Below, piece after piece: positions 4,713 through 5,416 of a DNA stretch of 5,416 nucleotides. Origin of the DNA: Paenibacillus sp. (lineage in GTDB: Bacteria > Bacillota > Bacilli > Paenibacillales > Paenibacillaceae); assembly GCA_029256665.1 (NCBI GenBank), contig JAQSXN010000325.1, positions 1 to 5,416 of the forward strand, written 5' to 3'. The notes beneath the pieces were generated by a model. It did not search any database. It was not told the DNA's origin and saw nothing but the letters and a program-made list of their open reading frames with translations. The position numbers and the translations under genes were made by a program. Each line of letters begins with the position of its first letter. The first letter of the stretch is position 1.

Positions 4713-5416
4713 ATGAGAGCAACAAAACGAGAAAGCGTGGTTATGTTCATGAGAAAGCCAAGCGCATTGCTTGCGTGGAGAATGTTATTCCTGTCGCTCC
4801 CTAAGGGGATTGCGGCATTCGTCATTATTGTTGCCGGACTGTCCGTAAGCCTGCCGTTGTCGGTATTTCTGATCGGGCTGCCGCTGCTGGCAGGGACGCT
4901 GGTCATGTGCCGGGGCATCATGATGGGAGAAGTGAAAACCGTAACGGCATGGCTTCAAGGAAAAGAGTACCCGGACCAATCCGCGTCCGTGGGTCAGATT
5001 GCCGGAGAGCAGCAAGGCTGGAGGTCTTGGCTGGCGTCCGTTCTGAAGGACGGCAGATCGTACCGCGGCATTCTGTTCGGGATCTTGCAGCTTCCGGTCG
5101 GCATCATGGCGTTCACCTTCGCCATCGTGCTTCCCGTAACGGCGTTCGCGGTGCTTCTCTCTCCGGCCGCTTACGAAGTAAGCATGCGGTTGTTCGAATT
5201 CGACTTGTTCGAGAACGCGTGGGGGCTGGATCGGTTGACCGACTGGGAGTTGACGTCCGCGCAGCGCTCCTGGATCGCCGGCGGCGTCGGGTTGCTCTTC
5301 ACGCTGCTGCTGCCGCTGATGTTCAAAGGGCTTGGCCGTTTGTATGCGGCTTGGATTCTGAGCGTGGCGGGTCCCGAGCCTGCGAGTCGCCCGATTCCTC
5401 AAGAGTCGTACAACGG
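4713..5416 (+). CDS. Membrane protein with 'putative sensor' domain (start of a sensor kinase or stand-alone sensor; cut by window edge)
   Basis: An open frame of 234 codons that runs off the window. It reads as the 'putative sensor' membrane domain (Pfam Sensor type) found at the N-terminus of some histidine kinases and as single proteins in Bacilli. A first hydrophobic hairpin (33-64) contains SLPKGIAAFVIIVAGLSVSL (28-47) and IGLPLLAG (54-61). A polar part, MGEVKTVTAWLQGKEYP (71-87), follows. A repeat-like second unit begins LKDGRSYRGILFGILQLPVG (111-130), with membrane segments at 118-150 and 188-212. The paired 'LPxG' turns before each hairpin are the mark of the family. No catalytic kinase motif appears before the edge. 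Start choice is uncertain: 4713 gives the longest frame (upstream stop TGA at 4689-4691), while in-frame ATGs at 4743 and 4749 would also leave the domain whole. It lies 90 bases after lysR on the same strand, with no clear terminator between. Confidence 0.75.
   Translation, partial: MRATKRESVVMFMRKPSALLAWRMLFLSLPKGIAAFVIIVAGLSVSLPLSVFLIGLPLLAGTLVMCRGIMMGEVKTVTAWLQGKEYPDQSASVGQIAGEQQGWRSWLASVLKDGRSYRGILFGILQLPVGIMAFTFAIVLPVTAFAVLLSPAAYEVSMRLFEFDLFENAWGLDRLTDWELTSAQRSWIAGGVGLLFTLLLPLMFKGLGRLYAAWILSVAGPEPASRPIPQESYN

Noticed and set aside
4785..5402. A 205-codon minus-strand open frame opposite the sensor gene
   Set aside because: Arg/Gln/His-rich translation without family features, while the plus strand gives a coherent membrane domain.

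Overview
The window looks like chromosomal DNA from a Gram-positive member of the Paenibacillaceae (Paenibacillus or a close relative such as Cohnella). The evidence is a two-permease plus lipoprotein sugar-importer cassette of the LplB/YtcP type, strong AGGAGG-like ribosome sites in front of most genes, a lipobox on the binding protein, and moderate G+C with AT-rich promoter regions. The genus is inferred from protein style, not from a marker gene.

Layout. Positions 1-2408, read on the minus strand, hold a carbohydrate ABC importer operon in the order LplB-like permease (1452-2408), YtcP-like permease (511-1440), solute-binding lipoprotein (1-407, C-terminal part cut by the window edge). Its probable control region is at about 2464-2519. 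There, a direct repeat with a 21-base period overlaps a weak -35/-10 pair, and a cre-like palindrome sits in the first codons of the first permease gene. No ATPase gene is visible, as is common for CUT1 importers that share a general ATPase (MsmX type).

Positions 2409-2668 are non-coding. They hold the importer promoter and, after the next gene's end, a GC-rich stem-loop beside a G-rich tract. Positions 2669-3586 (minus strand) encode a zinc-free, quinone-oxidoreductase-like medium-chain dehydrogenase. It is divergent from a LysR-type regulator (3744-4622, plus strand). The 157-base AT-rich gap between them carries two inverted repeats and a candidate lysR promoter, so the regulator probably controls the oxidoreductase and itself.

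Positions 4713-5416 (plus strand) are the beginning of a membrane protein with a 'putative sensor' domain. It runs off the window, so whether it is a histidine kinase or a stand-alone sensor protein cannot be decided here.

How they work together: the binding protein captures a sugar or oligosaccharide outside the cell and the two permeases form the channel. The oxidoreductase/LysR pair looks like a separate small regulon. I see no CRISPR array, tRNA, rRNA, insertion sequence or phage gene, and no clearly undescribed system. The most interesting material is regulatory: the 21-base direct repeat, the intragenic cre-like site and the intercistronic stem-loop in the importer operon.
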